Source of the DNA: Sphingomonas sp. Leaf9
GTDB lineage: Bacteria; Pseudomonadota; Alphaproteobacteria; Sphingomonadales; Sphingomonadaceae
Direction of reading: 5' to 3'
Length of the DNA stretch: 64,000 nt
NCBI RefSeq assembly: GCF_001421355.1
Contig: NZ_LMKC01000001.1
Location: 620,001-684,000, forward strand
Part shown: positions 44,629 to 52,672 of the stretch, one piece after another
Layout of the letters: the number at the start of each line of letters is the position of its first letter
Position numbering within the stretch: position 1 is the stretch's first letter
The notes under the pieces: generated by a model
What the model was told of the DNA's origin: nothing
Databases searched by the model: none
What the model saw: the letters and a program-made list of their open reading frames with translations, nothing else
Made by a program: the position numbers and the translations under genes

Positions 44629-45948
44629 TTAGTCATTTTTAGCAACTGCTCGTATACGAAGTTCTTTGCGTATAATGGCCGCACAAAGTCCTTTTGCAAT
44701 ACTAATCGTTTTTCTGTCTGCAATCTTAAGCGTATGTCGGCCTTCGTGAACTATTTGAGACCTAAAATCATAAACTTTCTTGAATTTCTCTTCTATCTCT
44801 CTCCGATGCTCGGAAGACGTTCCAAGAAGATAGGCACATCTACTCGCAAGCATATTCGTGAGCCCTACACCTTCAGCGGCTTTTCGATCTCCTAGCATTA
44901 CCTCAATTGCAATCGTCGCTTGAAGAACTGAATCAAGTAGCCGCCTATTAACCATAGACTTGTAGTACCAGACGCATGCTAAAAATAATTTTCGACAATC
45001 CTTATTATTTAGAAAAACCGTTCCCATTTGAGATAGATTATCGAGAAGAAACTTTTTTTGATTGTTTTCTGTTCTTTTTATAAAATCGCTAGTCGCCAAT
45101 AACGAATGTCTATCTAATAGGTCATCCTCTAATTCTTCTGTAAATAGTATTTCCTTTTCGTCTATACTATGCCCCATCATGTAAGGCATTTTTTGGCCTT
45201 CTGTTGAATAACTATATGAAAATAATCCGATAGCCATTCCTACGCCATAAAATGCCCGCAGATTGTCTTCAAATTCTCTGCCCAAAACACTTGATGAAGA
45301 TACCGCAGCATATCCGATAAGCGGCATAGAAAAATATAAAGCATCATCACATATTTTGCGGTCTATTTTATCTTCTTTTGACCAATTTCTAAAGAGACTA
45401 ATATCAATTAGATCATGACTAGAATTTATTGGAATATTTTTACTAATAGATGACCCTTTTCGAATTTTTATACCCTCTGGCAAATTAACTTTATCAGGTA
45501 AAATATCAAAGACAGGACCACTCAATGTTGTGGGCATTTTTGCAGTAATAGAATATCTTCTTGGTAGAGAACGTATTACTTCAACTATATTCTTAGCATA
45601 AGAAATAGTGTTATTGATAAAAGATATATCAGATAACCTTTGCCCAGCTTCTAATTCTTCATAATCCTCAAGCCTATCCCTATCATTGTCTATTTCACTC
45701 AAAATTAGCTTCGGCAGTCCGCCCTCGCCTACGAATCGTTCAAGCTTTTCCCGAGCATCTTCGGGCAGTATAGCCTCTAGTTCCTCTGACCACCTCAGAT
45801 CACTCAATATGATAAAATCATATTTTATACAGTTTGATTGAAAACCTTCTGCTAGCTTCAGAACAAATTCGCTAGCAATGTTTTCTGGAATTTTGATTGT
45901 CATCCCCACCCTCAGATATTGCGGCCATGTTCTAACTATCGCCTTCAT
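44629..45948 (-). CDS. AT-rich protein with C-terminal Apea-like HEPN domain
   Basis: The 439-residue protein has no homologue I can name over its N-terminal 300 residues. The C-terminal region resembles the Apea-like HEPN fold: SVLQATIAIEVMLGDRKAAE, LASRCAYLLGTSSEHRREIE, KKVYDFRSQIVHEGRHTL. The RSQIVH segment (R396, H401) fits the HEPN Rx4-6H RNase motif. The gene is far richer in A/T than everything around it (many ATA, TTA and AAA codons), a clear sign of recent transfer. Apea-like HEPN proteins occur in antiviral loci, so a defence or toxin role is possible but unproven. Its ATG at 45948 lies 25 bases after an ATAACAT palindrome. Confidence 0.78.
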   Translation of the reverse strand: MKAIVRTWPQYLRVGMTIKIPENIASEFVLKLAEGFQSNCIKYDFIILSDLRWSEELEAILPEDAREKLERFVGEGGLPKLILSEIDNDRDRLEDYEELEAGQRLSDISFINNTISYAKNIVEVIRSLPRRYSITAKMPTTLSGPVFDILPDKVNLPEGIKIRKGSSISKNIPINSSHDLIDISLFRNWSKEDKIDRKICDDALYFSMPLIGYAAVSSSSVLGREFEDNLRAFYGVGMAIGLFSYSYSTEGQKMPYMMGHSIDEKEILFTEELEDDLLDRHSLLATSDFIKRTENNQKKFLLDNLSQMGTVFLNNKDCRKLFLACVWYYKSMVNRRLLDSVLQATIAIEVMLGDRKAAEGVGLTNMLASRCAYLLGTSSEHRREIEEKFKKVYDFRSQIVHEGRHTLKIADRKTISIAKGLCAAIIRKELRIRAVAKND

Positions 45949-45972
45949 TTCTAATTTCGATAATTAGCTGCC

Positions 45973-45987
45973 ATAACATGATGTTAT
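45973..45987. promoter_or_regulatory. 15-base palindrome ATAACATGATGTTAT upstream of the HEPN gene
   Basis: Seven-base perfect arms ATAACAT/ATGTTAT flank one G. It lies between the stop of the HTH-repeat gene (45989) and the HEPN start (45948), both read leftward. No T-run follows, so an operator is more likely than a terminator. Confidence 0.45.
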
Positions 45988-45988
45988 C

Positions 45989-46813
45989 TTACCCCTTCCC
46001 CCGCAACGCAATCTCCAACGCCACCTCCCACCCGCCGGGCTCCCACTGCGTCCTGCGCCCACCCCGCCGCCACTCCAACTGCGCATACTCCACCATCCGC
46101 ATCTCCTCCTCGGCCAGCAGCAACCCGGCGCGATAGTCCTTCGCCTTGCGCTCGAGATACGCCGCGTTGCTCTCGCCGCGCTTCGGCGCGAGGTCGGGTT
46201 CGGCCAGTCCCTTGGCGCGGCGGTCGTTCCACGCGATCATCTGCATGGCCTGCGCCGCCGTCATCGCCGGGATCGGCGGGGGATCGTTGTGCTGCCAGTG
46301 GTCGTGGACGCTCGACTCCGGCAGCGAACTTTCCAGCAGCGCCGCCTCCAGCCGTTCGGACCCCACCGCCAGCGCGACGCGCATTTCGCGGGCGAAGCCG
46401 GGGTGGTTGCGCGCGCGGGCGTAGAAGCTGGAATGGGCGAAGCCGGCGGCGGCTGCCGAGAGGCGGACGTTGGCGGTGGCGCTCAAGGCGGCGAGGAAGC
46501 GTTGTTCGGCGTCGCGGTCGATGGTGCGGGTCTTGCCGACGCGCAGTTGCAGGCGCCCTTTCGAACGGACGACGCGTGCTGGCCCCTCCGTCTGGTCGGG
46601 CCTGGCGAGGCGGGCGGCGGCGAGGGTCAGGGCGGCTTCCCAACGCTGGGCGAAGTCGGGGTCGGCATTCCGCCGCTTGGTGAGCATCGAGCGGTTGAGG
46701 CCGGTCACGCGGGCGGCGTCGCGGGCATTGCCGGTGCGTTCGAGTTGCTCCAGGAACGCGGCGTTCTGCAGCGCCTGCTTGCGGCTGTACGGGCGGGGTT
46801 TGCGATCGGGCAT
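45989..46813 (-). CDS. Protein with two terminase-small-subunit-like HTH repeats, unknown function
   Basis: This 274-residue protein contains two similar helical units: GNARDAARVTGLNRSMLTKR with NADPDFAQRWEAAL (about 28-65), and RLSAAAAGFAHSSFYARARN with HPGFAREMRVALAVGSERLE (about 120-165). They resemble the HTH repeats of phage terminase small subunits and related transposase-like DNA-binding proteins. The C-terminus is charged, with PKRGESNAAYLERKAKDY. Its GC content matches the chromosome, unlike the HEPN gene 40 bases downstream on the same strand. It could be a regulator or an orphan; no function is assigned. Confidence 0.65.
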   Translation of the reverse strand: MPDRKPRPYSRKQALQNAAFLEQLERTGNARDAARVTGLNRSMLTKRRNADPDFAQRWEAALTLAAARLARPDQTEGPARVVRSKGRLQLRVGKTRTIDRDAEQRFLAALSATANVRLSAAAAGFAHSSFYARARNHPGFAREMRVALAVGSERLEAALLESSLPESSVHDHWQHNDPPPIPAMTAAQAMQMIAWNDRRAKGLAEPDLAPKRGESNAAYLERKAKDYRAGLLLAEEEMRMVEYAQLEWRRGGRRTQWEPGGWEVALEIALRGKG

Positions 46814-46966
46814 GGTGGCCACTCGATCAGGCGGAATCCTACATTGCAAGCGCCGTGCGTTTGCGCTAAGCGCGCGCCTTCCCAAACGACAGTTTTGGAA
46901 ACCATGGCGGGAGGTGGCTCGGCAACGGACCACCGCACGTACCGCTAAACTTGAAAGAGAGTGAAC

Positions 46967-47404
46967 ATGGCCAAGAAGATTACCGGCTATATCAAGCTGC
47001 AGGTGCCGGCGGGCGAAGCCAAGCCGTCGCCGCCGATCGGCCCGGCGCTGGGTCAGCGCGGCGTGAACATCATGGAATTCTGCAAGGCGTTCAACGCGCA
47101 GACCTCCAGCGGTGACATTTCGAAGGGCACCCCGCTGCCCACGATCATCACCGTCTATGCCGACCGTTCGTTCAGCTTCGAGACGAAGACGCCGCCGGCG
47201 ACGTATCTCATCAAGCAGGCGATCAACCTGAAGTCGGGTTCGAAGGAACCGGGCAAGGTGAAGGCCGGCCAAATCAAGCGGTCGCAGCTGAGCGAGATCG
47301 CCACGATGAAGATGAAGGATCTGAACGCCAACGACATCGACGCGGCGACGAAGATCATCGAAGGTTCGGCCCGCGCGATGGGCCTCGAAGTGGTGGAGGG
47401 TTAA
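46967..47404 (+). CDS. rplK: 50S ribosomal protein L11
   Basis: The 145-residue protein is unmistakable L11: [70 protein letters not shown] and [20 protein letters not shown]. It binds 23S rRNA at the GTPase centre. ATG at 46967 has GAAAGAGAG upstream; a GTG two codons earlier is in frame but less likely. rplA follows after 4 bases. Confidence 0.98.
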   Translation: MAKKITGYIKLQVPAGEAKPSPPIGPALGQRGVNIMEFCKAFNAQTSSGDISKGTPLPTIITVYADRSFSFETKTPPATYLIKQAINLKSGSKEPGKVKAGQIKRSQLSEIATMKMKDLNANDIDAATKIIEGSARAMGLEVVEG

Positions 47405-47408
47405 GACT

Positions 47409-48107
47409 GTGGCCAAGCTGACCAAGAAGGCGAAGACCCTCGCCACCGCGATCGACCGCGAAAAGCTGTACGGTGTGGATGAAGCCATCGCGCTTGCCCG
47501 CACCCATGCGACCGCCAAGTTCGACGAGACGATCGAAGTCGCGCTGAACCTGGGCGTCGATCCGCGTCACGCCGACCAGATGGTCCGTGGCGTCGTCACC
47601 CTGCCCAAGGGCACCGGCAAGACCGTGCGCGTCGGCGTGTTCGCCCGCGGCGCGAAGGCCGAGGAAGCCACCGCGGCGGGTGCCGATGTGGTGGGTGCCG
47701 AGGACCTGATGGACGCGATCCAGGGCGGCAAGATCGATTTCGATCGCTGCATTGCGACCCCGGACATGATGGGCCTGGTCGGTCGTCTCGGCAAGATCCT
47801 GGGTCCGAAGGGCCTGATGCCGAACCCGAAGCTGGGCACGGTCACCATGAACGTTGCGGCTGCGGTCGAAGCGGCCAAGGGCGGCCAGGTGGAATACCGC
47901 GTCGAAAAGGCCGGCATCATCCATTCGGGCATCGGCAAGGCATCGTTCTCGGCCGAAGACCTGCGCGAGAACTTCGACGCACTGGTCGACGCGGTGGTGA
48001 AGGCCAAGCCGTCGGGCGCCAAGGGCAAGTATGTCCGCAAGGTTGCGGTCAGCTCGTCGATGGGCCCGGGGATCAAGGTCGACACCACGGAAGTGGCCGG
48101 AGCATAA
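47409..48107 (+). CDS. rplA: 50S ribosomal protein L1
   Basis: The 232-residue protein has the L1 motifs [60 protein letters not shown] and [21 protein letters not shown]1 binds 23S rRNA at the E-site stalk and can repress its own operon. It starts with GTG at 47409. Unlike the common gene order, rplJ and rplL do not follow. Confidence 0.98.
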   Translation: MAKLTKKAKTLATAIDREKLYGVDEAIALARTHATAKFDETIEVALNLGVDPRHADQMVRGVVTLPKGTGKTVRVGVFARGAKAEEATAAGADVVGAEDLMDAIQGGKIDFDRCIATPDMMGLVGRLGKILGPKGLMPNPKLGTVTMNVAAAVEAAKGGQVEYRVEKAGIIHSGIGKASFSAEDLRENFDALVDAVVKAKPSGAKGKYVRKVAVSSSMGPGIKVDTTEVAGA

Positions 48108-48120
48108 GCTCCGGGCCGCA

Positions 48121-48190
48121 CCGTTTTAGCGCGAGCTAAAACGGAGACGGCTGTCGACCGGCCGGCGGGGGCATAAGCCCCCGACCGACG
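48121..48190 (+). repeat. Two-stem structural element after rplA (copy B)
   Basis: Stem CCGTTTTAGCGCGAGCTAAA (to ACGG), then AGACGGC, CGACCGGCCGGCGGGG and a small stem GGGGGCATAAGCCCCC. It shares order, spacing and core sequence with the element after nusG at 44489-44553. It begins about 13 bases after the rplA stop. Confidence 0.65.
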
Positions 48191-48229
48191 ACGCGGGATT
48201 TACTCCCGCGTCGGCCGCCACAAGAAACA

Positions 48230-48263
48230 GGGGTCGGAGGCTTCGCGCTTCCGGCCCCTTTTT
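48230..48263 (+). terminator. Rho-independent terminator of rplK-rplA
   Basis: The stem GGGGTCGGA/TCCGGCCCC-type arms around a GGCTTCGCGC loop is followed by five T residues, then CTTT. It is placed about 120 bases after rplA. Confidence 0.75.
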
Positions 48264-48281
48264 CTTTGGCGGCGAGAAGAA

Positions 48282-48311
48282 GCGGGACCCCGGGTCAGGC
48301 CCGGGGTGACG
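48282..48311. repeat. Half copy of the CGTCACCCCGGG repeat family
   Basis: GCGGGACCCCGGGTCAGGCC followed by CGGGGTGACG is one arm of the repeat at 36464. It lies between the rplA terminator and the convergent deaminase gene. Confidence 0.72.
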
Positions 48312-48338
48312 GTTGGGGTTAGCGTTGCGCCCTCCCCG

Positions 48339-48833
48339 TCAGATATTCCCCTGTTCGTCCTCCGGCACGTCGTCGTCCGGGCCGTAGTACAGCGCGGCGC
48401 AGTCGTCGCGCAGGCATCCGCCCTCGATCACGATGTCGTCGCGATAGGCGTCGGCGATGAACGCCAGCGTGTCGATATGGCGGTCCTCGAAGTACATCTT
48501 GTGCACGTCGTCGCGACCGGCGCCGTAGACGACGCGGGCGACCTTCGACCAGATCGAGGCCATGGTGCACATGCCGCAGGGTTGCAGCGTGGAATAGAGC
48601 GTCGCGCCGCGCAGCTCCATGTCGCGCTCACTTTCGCAGGCGCGGCGGATCGCCATCATCTCGGCGTGCGCAGTGGCGTCGGGCAGTTCCTGCGTCTGGT
48701 TGGGTTCGGCGGAGAGGACGCGGCCGTCCCGCACGATGATCGATCCGAGCGGCGAGCAGGACGGGTCGTCGCCCTTGGTCCGGGCGATGGCGATCGCCTG
48801 TCGCATCCAGTGTTCGTCCTGGGGGGTGAGCAT
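48339..48833 (-). CDS. Nucleoside/nucleobase deaminase (CMP/dCMP deaminase fold)
   Basis: This 164-residue zinc enzyme has ATAHAEMMAIRRA (H56 and catalytic E58) and STLQPCGMCTMASIW (C86 and C89), the cytidine-deaminase-like zinc site. DDPSCSPLGSIIVRDGRVL lies before it. The set resembles guanine deaminase and tRNA adenosine deaminase relatives; the exact base is uncertain. ATG at 48833 is right; the longer upstream frame is antisense-like. It is on the same strand as the deacetylase gene upstream, 49 bases away. Confidence 0.85.
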   Translation of the reverse strand: MLTPQDEHWMRQAIAIARTKGDDPSCSPLGSIIVRDGRVLSAEPNQTQELPDATAHAEMMAIRRACESERDMELRGATLYSTLQPCGMCTMASIWSKVARVVYGAGRDDVHKMYFEDRHIDTLAFIADAYRDDIVIEGGCLRDDCAALYYGPDDDVPEDEQGNI

Positions 48834-48882
48834 GGCAGGTGTTCCCTTCTGCTTGGCCCAACGCTTCGGCGCGGCGAAAGGA

Positions 48883-49872
48883 TCAGGTGACGGCGGCGAG
48901 GAGGTCGTCGCTGGACGCGGCACCCACGTCGAGGCGGGCGAGCAGGCCCAGCACCGCGTCCCACCAGCGCCAGAAGGTCGCGAGGTCGGCAGCGTCGCGG
49001 ACGTACGGGGTGTGGCCGGGGACCAGGCTGGGCGAGTGATAGGCGAAGTTGAGGACGCGCACTCCCTCCCCCACCGCCACCCGGATCGCCTCCAGCACAT
49101 TGGGGAGCGGCATGTCCTCGGGCGTCAGCGCGACGCGGTGGAGCAGGCCGGTGCGGGCGAGGATGCCGCGCCCGCGGGGGATGCGGCCGGCCGCGCGGTA
49201 GAGCGCCGCGCCGCCGCGCCGCAGCCGCCCGGTGAAGACGGTGGTCAGCGGCAGTTCGACGATGCCGCCATCGGGGCCGGTGTGGAAGGCGTGGTTGGCG
49301 ATGGCGCGATAATCCGGCCCACCCTGCGCGCCATAATCATAGCGGGCGCGCATCGAGCTATCGAGGCGGTAGCCGCGCGCCGCCAGGAGGCTGAGCGTGT
49401 TGGGGCCAAGGCCGTAGCGGCCGGCGCGGTAGACGGTCGGGCGGGTGCCGGCGAGGATGGTCAGCGCTTCGGTCAGCCGGTCGAGCTTCGCCGCCTCCAG
49501 CGCTTTCGGCAGGTTGCCGGCGAAGCTGCTATGCGCCGACAGCGCTTCGTCGAACGGCGGGTTGACCCAGGGGTGGAGCTGCGCGCCGATCGTGGCGTTA
49601 CCCTGCGCCAGTACCGCGCGGAGCGCATCGATCGCGGCGGGATCGGTCGCGACGGGGTAATCGACGAGATAGCCGCTGCGCGCGCCCATGCCGGCCATCC
49701 GGGCATGGGCATCGGGCAAGGCGGCGGTGGTCGCCACGCTCCAGCCGTCGTGGCGGAAGGGCGCGCGCCAGTCGAATTCCTCTTCGGTATCGACCAGCAC
49801 GGTGAAGCGCGTGCCGAAGCCGTCGCGCCAGACGACCGGTCGGCCATCGGCGGGCCGAAACGGCGGGCTCAC
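48883..49872 (-). CDS. Polysaccharide deacetylase-like protein (WalW type)
   Basis: This 329-residue protein has FTVLVDTEEEFDW near the start (metal-site aspartates of the NodB-like fold), GAQLHPWVNPPFDE, TVYRAGRYGLGPNTLSLLAA, GYRLDSSMRARYDYG and VLNFAYHSPSLVPGHTPYV. This pattern is seen in WalW-type deacetylase-like proteins of sphingomonads, usually linked to exopolysaccharide. No signal peptide is visible. The start overlaps the histidine kinase stop by ATGA, so the two are cotranscribed. Confidence 0.83.
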   Translation of the reverse strand: MSPPFRPADGRPVVWRDGFGTRFTVLVDTEEEFDWRAPFRHDGWSVATTAALPDAHARMAGMGARSGYLVDYPVATDPAAIDALRAVLAQGNATIGAQLHPWVNPPFDEALSAHSSFAGNLPKALEAAKLDRLTEALTILAGTRPTVYRAGRYGLGPNTLSLLAARGYRLDSSMRARYDYGAQGGPDYRAIANHAFHTGPDGGIVELPLTTVFTGRLRRGGAALYRAAGRIPRGRGILARTGLLHRVALTPEDMPLPNVLEAIRVAVGEGVRVLNFAYHSPSLVPGHTPYVRDAADLATFWRWWDAVLGLLARLDVGAASSDDLLAAVT

Positions 49873-51680
49873 CGCTGCTGCGCCTGCCCGACCTCCACCG
49901 CGTCCGCCGCCGGCAGGCGCAGCGTCAGCGTGGCGGTGCCGAAGACGAGCGTGCCGCCCAGTTCGGTGGCGAGGTTGCGGGCGAGGCGGAGCGCAAAACC
50001 GGTGCCGAGCAGCGACTGGTCGCCCTCGTCATCGTCCACGTCGAACACGCTGTCGCCGGGCCATGCGTCGAGCGCCGCCGGCCGATCGAGCACGATCGCG
50101 ACATGGCCATCGCCCTCCAGCCCCATGCGGACATAGATCGATTCCTCCGGCTCGCCCGCCGACACCAGCGTCGCGAGCAGGCGGGCGAGGAGGCGTTCGA
50201 CGGCGCGCCGGTCGCCGGTGACCGACAGGTCGGTCGGCTCGATTTCCAGCAGGGTGCCGCGCAGGTCGCACAGCGACGTGAGATCGGCGGCGATCATGTC
50301 GAGCACCGGGCGCAGCGCCACGCTGTCGGCGCGCAGGTCGAGCGCGTCGCCATCGATCCGTGCGGCAAGGTCGAGATCGTCGATCACCGCGACCAGATCG
50401 CGCGAATGGTTGAGGATCGCCCCGGCGCGGTCGCGATAGACCGGCGGCACGGGGCCGAGCAGCTGCGCCTCGATCATCTCGGCAAAGCCGGCGATCGCCC
50501 CGGCGGGGGTGCGCAGTTCGTGGACGAGCTGGCGCAGCTGCGCCACGCCCGCGTCGCGGGTGGCGACCGGTTCGGCGCGTTCGTCGCGGCGCGGACGACG
50601 CGCGGTGCCGCGATAGCCGGTGAAGCGGCCGGTGGCATGGTCGAAGGCGGGCACGCCCGACACGCTCCATTCGCCCGCCGCGTCGCTATCGCCACCGATC
50701 ACGAGGCGGGCGTCGCGGAACGGGCTGCGCTGACGCAGTGCGCCAGCGGCCACGCCGTCGAAGCGCGCGGTGCCGGGCGCGGCGCCGAAATCAAGGGACA
50801 GGCCTACAAGCGGCGCGCGGCTGACGCCATCGACCCAGCGGATCAGCCCGGCGGCGTCGGTTTCGAAGCGGAAGCTGTCCTGCCGGCCGGTGACGGGCGG
50901 CGGGGGCGCAACGTCCTGTATGCGCTCGAACGCTTCGATCCGGGCCATCACGTCGACGATGCGGAACGGGCCGGCGGGGTCGGTGGCGAACAGGTCCGCC
51001 TGATCGGCGACGGGCGGCGGGGTGAAGGTTTCTGCCGCCTCTGCTTCCGGCACTACCCCGGCGGGGGCAGGCATCTCTGCGGGGCTGGCGTCGTCCGGTT
51101 GCGGCGGGATGCCCTCGTCTTCGCTGGAATGACGATCGGGAGTTGGCGACAACGCCAGCGCCTCCGTCTCCGGCGTTACCACGGCGGCCGCTGCGGGATG
51201 GGCATCGTCCGGCTGCGGCGGGAGAGCCTCGTCTTTGGCGTCCGGCACACTGTCATCGCCCAGCACCAGGTCGGTGCTGCCGAAGCTGTCGAGCGCGCGC
51301 TGTACCGCGGGGTCAAGGTCGCGGCGGTTGCGGACGATGCCGCGCGCCGTCGAACCGAGGCGCGGGAGCAGCGCCAGCCATTCGTCGACCGACAGGGTGG
51401 CGCTGCGCAGTACCGGCACCGCTGCCTCGATCACGTCGGTCGCCAGCAGGTCGACCAGCATGGCGGGCGGGCGGGCATATTCGAGGTCGCGGGCGCTGGC
51501 GATGCGGACGGTGCGCGGCACGCCGGCGCGCAGGTCGTGGAGCAGCGCGATCGCCCGCGGATCGGGGGCCGCACGGCCGCGCCCGATCAGGTCGACCAGC
51601 TGCCGCCATGCCGAGGCGCGCGCGCCCTCCCCCGTCAGGTCGGAGGCCAAAACCGTTTCAAGGGTATCGTCGAAGCGCAC
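49869..51680 (-). CDS. PAS sensor histidine kinase (cytoplasmic, HisKA class)
   Basis: The 603-residue protein has a long N-terminal region without a named domain (about 1-190), a Pro/Glu-rich linker, and a PAS-like segment (AAGLIRWVDGVSRAPLVGLS). The HisKA motif is LRQLVHELRTPAGAIAGFAE and the ATPase-like domain ends GTGFALRLARNLATELGG. The N-box asparagine region is weak (LLARLLATLVSAGEPEESIY), so ATP binding may be degenerate. It has no membrane helices. It is cotranscribed with the deacetylase gene, so it may respond to envelope or polysaccharide state. Confidence 0.82.
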   Translation of the reverse strand: MRFDDTLETVLASDLTGEGARASAWRQLVDLIGRGRAAPDPRAIALLHDLRAGVPRTVRIASARDLEYARPPAMLVDLLATDVIEAAVPVLRSATLSVDEWLALLPRLGSTARGIVRNRRDLDPAVQRALDSFGSTDLVLGDDSVPDAKDEALPPQPDDAHPAAAAVVTPETEALALSPTPDRHSSEDEGIPPQPDDASPAEMPAPAGVVPEAEAAETFTPPPVADQADLFATDPAGPFRIVDVMARIEAFERIQDVAPPPPVTGRQDSFRFETDAAGLIRWVDGVSRAPLVGLSLDFGAAPGTARFDGVAAGALRQRSPFRDARLVIGGDSDAAGEWSVSGVPAFDHATGRFTGYRGTARRPRRDERAEPVATRDAGVAQLRQLVHELRTPAGAIAGFAEMIEAQLLGPVPPVYRDRAGAILNHSRDLVAVIDDLDLAARIDGDALDLRADSVALRPVLDMIAADLTSLCDLRGTLLEIEPTDLSVTGDRRAVERLLARLLATLVSAGEPEESIYVRMGLEGDGHVAIVLDRPAALDAWPGDSVFDVDDDEGDQSLLGTGFALRLARNLATELGGTLVFGTATLTLRLPAADAVEVGQAQQR

Positions 51681-51807
51681 CGGATTCCCGTTACTCGCAC
51701 CTGCGTAACTGCCGGGTGCCCATGACCCTTAACCCCGACACCGTTAATACGGAACTGCCCATTTTCGGTACGTCGCAATGTGGGACAATTGCGCTTCCGC
51801 GTAATTT

Positions 51808-51813
51808 TATAAT
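51808..51813 (+). promoter_or_regulatory. Candidate -10 hexamer TATAAT for the Lrp gene
   Basis: A consensus TATAAT lies 46 bases before the Lrp start in an AT-rich patch. No good -35 at 17-base spacing was found (TTGCGC is only 13 bases away), so the call is tentative. Confidence 0.35.
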
Positions 51814-51858
51814 GCTGTACGCAGGGCAATCATTCGAACCCTATCACGGAACTCTATC

Positions 51859-52329
51859 ATGGCTTTCGATCGTATCGACCGGCAAATCCTTGCCCTGTTG
51901 CAGGAGGACGGGCGGATGACGAACGTCGAATTGGCCGAACGCGTCGGGCTGACCGCGCCGCCCTGCCTGCGCCGGGTGCGTGCATTGGAAGAAGCCGGCG
52001 CGATCCGCGGCTATCACGCCGCGCTCGATCCCCGGCTGCTGGGCTTTACCATCACGGTGTTCGCGCTGGTCAGCCTGAAGAGCCAGGCGGGCAGCGACCT
52101 GGCCGCGTTCGAGGCGCATATCGCGACGATCCCCGAGGTCCGCGAATGCCATATGCTGAACGGCGAGATCGATTTCATCCTGAAGATCGTCGCGGCGGAC
52201 CTGGAAACGTTCCAGTCGATGCTGACGACGCAGCTGATTACCGCGCCGAATGTCGCGAGCGTGAAGACGTCGCCGACGGTCAGGACGTCGAAGGCGTTGC
52301 CGGGGATTCCGGTTTCCGCGGGGGAGTAA
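51859..52329 (+). CDS. Lrp/AsnC-family transcriptional regulator
   Basis: This 156-residue protein has the N-terminal HTH (IDRQILALLQEDGRMTNVEL, AERVGLTAPPCLRRVRALEE) and a C-terminal RAM domain (LGFTITVFALVSLKSQAGSD, VRECHMLNGEIDFILKIVAA). The class controls amino-acid metabolism by binding an amino-acid ligand. It is divergent from the histidine kinase gene, which could be a target, but no amino-acid gene is adjacent. Confidence 0.92.
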   Translation: MAFDRIDRQILALLQEDGRMTNVELAERVGLTAPPCLRRVRALEEAGAIRGYHAALDPRLLGFTITVFALVSLKSQAGSDLAAFEAHIATIPEVRECHMLNGEIDFILKIVAADLETFQSMLTTQLITAPNVASVKTSPTVRTSKALPGIPVSAGE

Positions 52330-52349
52330 TACCTTACAGCTCCCACCCC

Positions 52350-52580
52350 CGTTTGCTTTGGACGCAGGTTCGAGCCTGTCGAGAAGGGGATGCCCCGAAC
52401 GGGGAGTTCTCGACAGACGCTTCTCGACAAGCTCGAAGCTGCTCGAACCGAACGGGGTGGTTGGGGTGGACGGTCCGCCCGCTCCCTTCGTCACCCCGGA
52501 CTTGATCCGGGGTCCCGCTTTCCTGTTGCCGTTGCGAAGAAGAAGAAGAAGCGGGACCCCGGGTCGAACCCGGGGTGACG
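52350..52580. repeat. Two palindromic repeats between Lrp and TPR genes; no gene in 52330-52672
   Basis: The segment 52350-52456 belongs to the CTCGACAGGCTCGAAC family. The segment 52489-52580 is a full copy of the CGTCACCCCGG/CCGGGGTGACG family, here as CGTCACCCCGGACTTGATCC. Together they occupy the 343-base gap between the convergent genes; no coding sequence is seen. Confidence 0.78.
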
Positions 52581-52620
52581 TTGGTTGACGGAGGTTCCGA
52601 ACCAAACCGCCCCCAAACGA

Positions 52621-52653
52621 AAACGGCCCGGACCATCGCTGGTCCGGGCCGTT
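52621..52653. terminator. Bidirectional terminator between Lrp and TPR genes
   Basis: AAACGGCCCGGACCA/TGGTCCGGGCCGTTT is a perfect 15-base stem with a short loop. It is A-rich on one side and T-rich on the other, so it could end both convergent transcripts. Confidence 0.8.
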
Positions 52654-52672
52654 TCGTGTTGCGATCACCCGA

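Noticed and set aside
44629-45948. Type III or other CRISPR-associated HEPN nuclease (Csm6-like)
   Set aside because: No CARF domain is recognisable and no CRISPR repeats or cas genes exist in the window.
44629-46813. Prophage or integrative element between nusG and rplK
   Set aside because: Only two genes are present, with no integrase, no flanking tRNA target and no obvious direct repeats, despite terminase-small-subunit-like HTH repeats in one of them.
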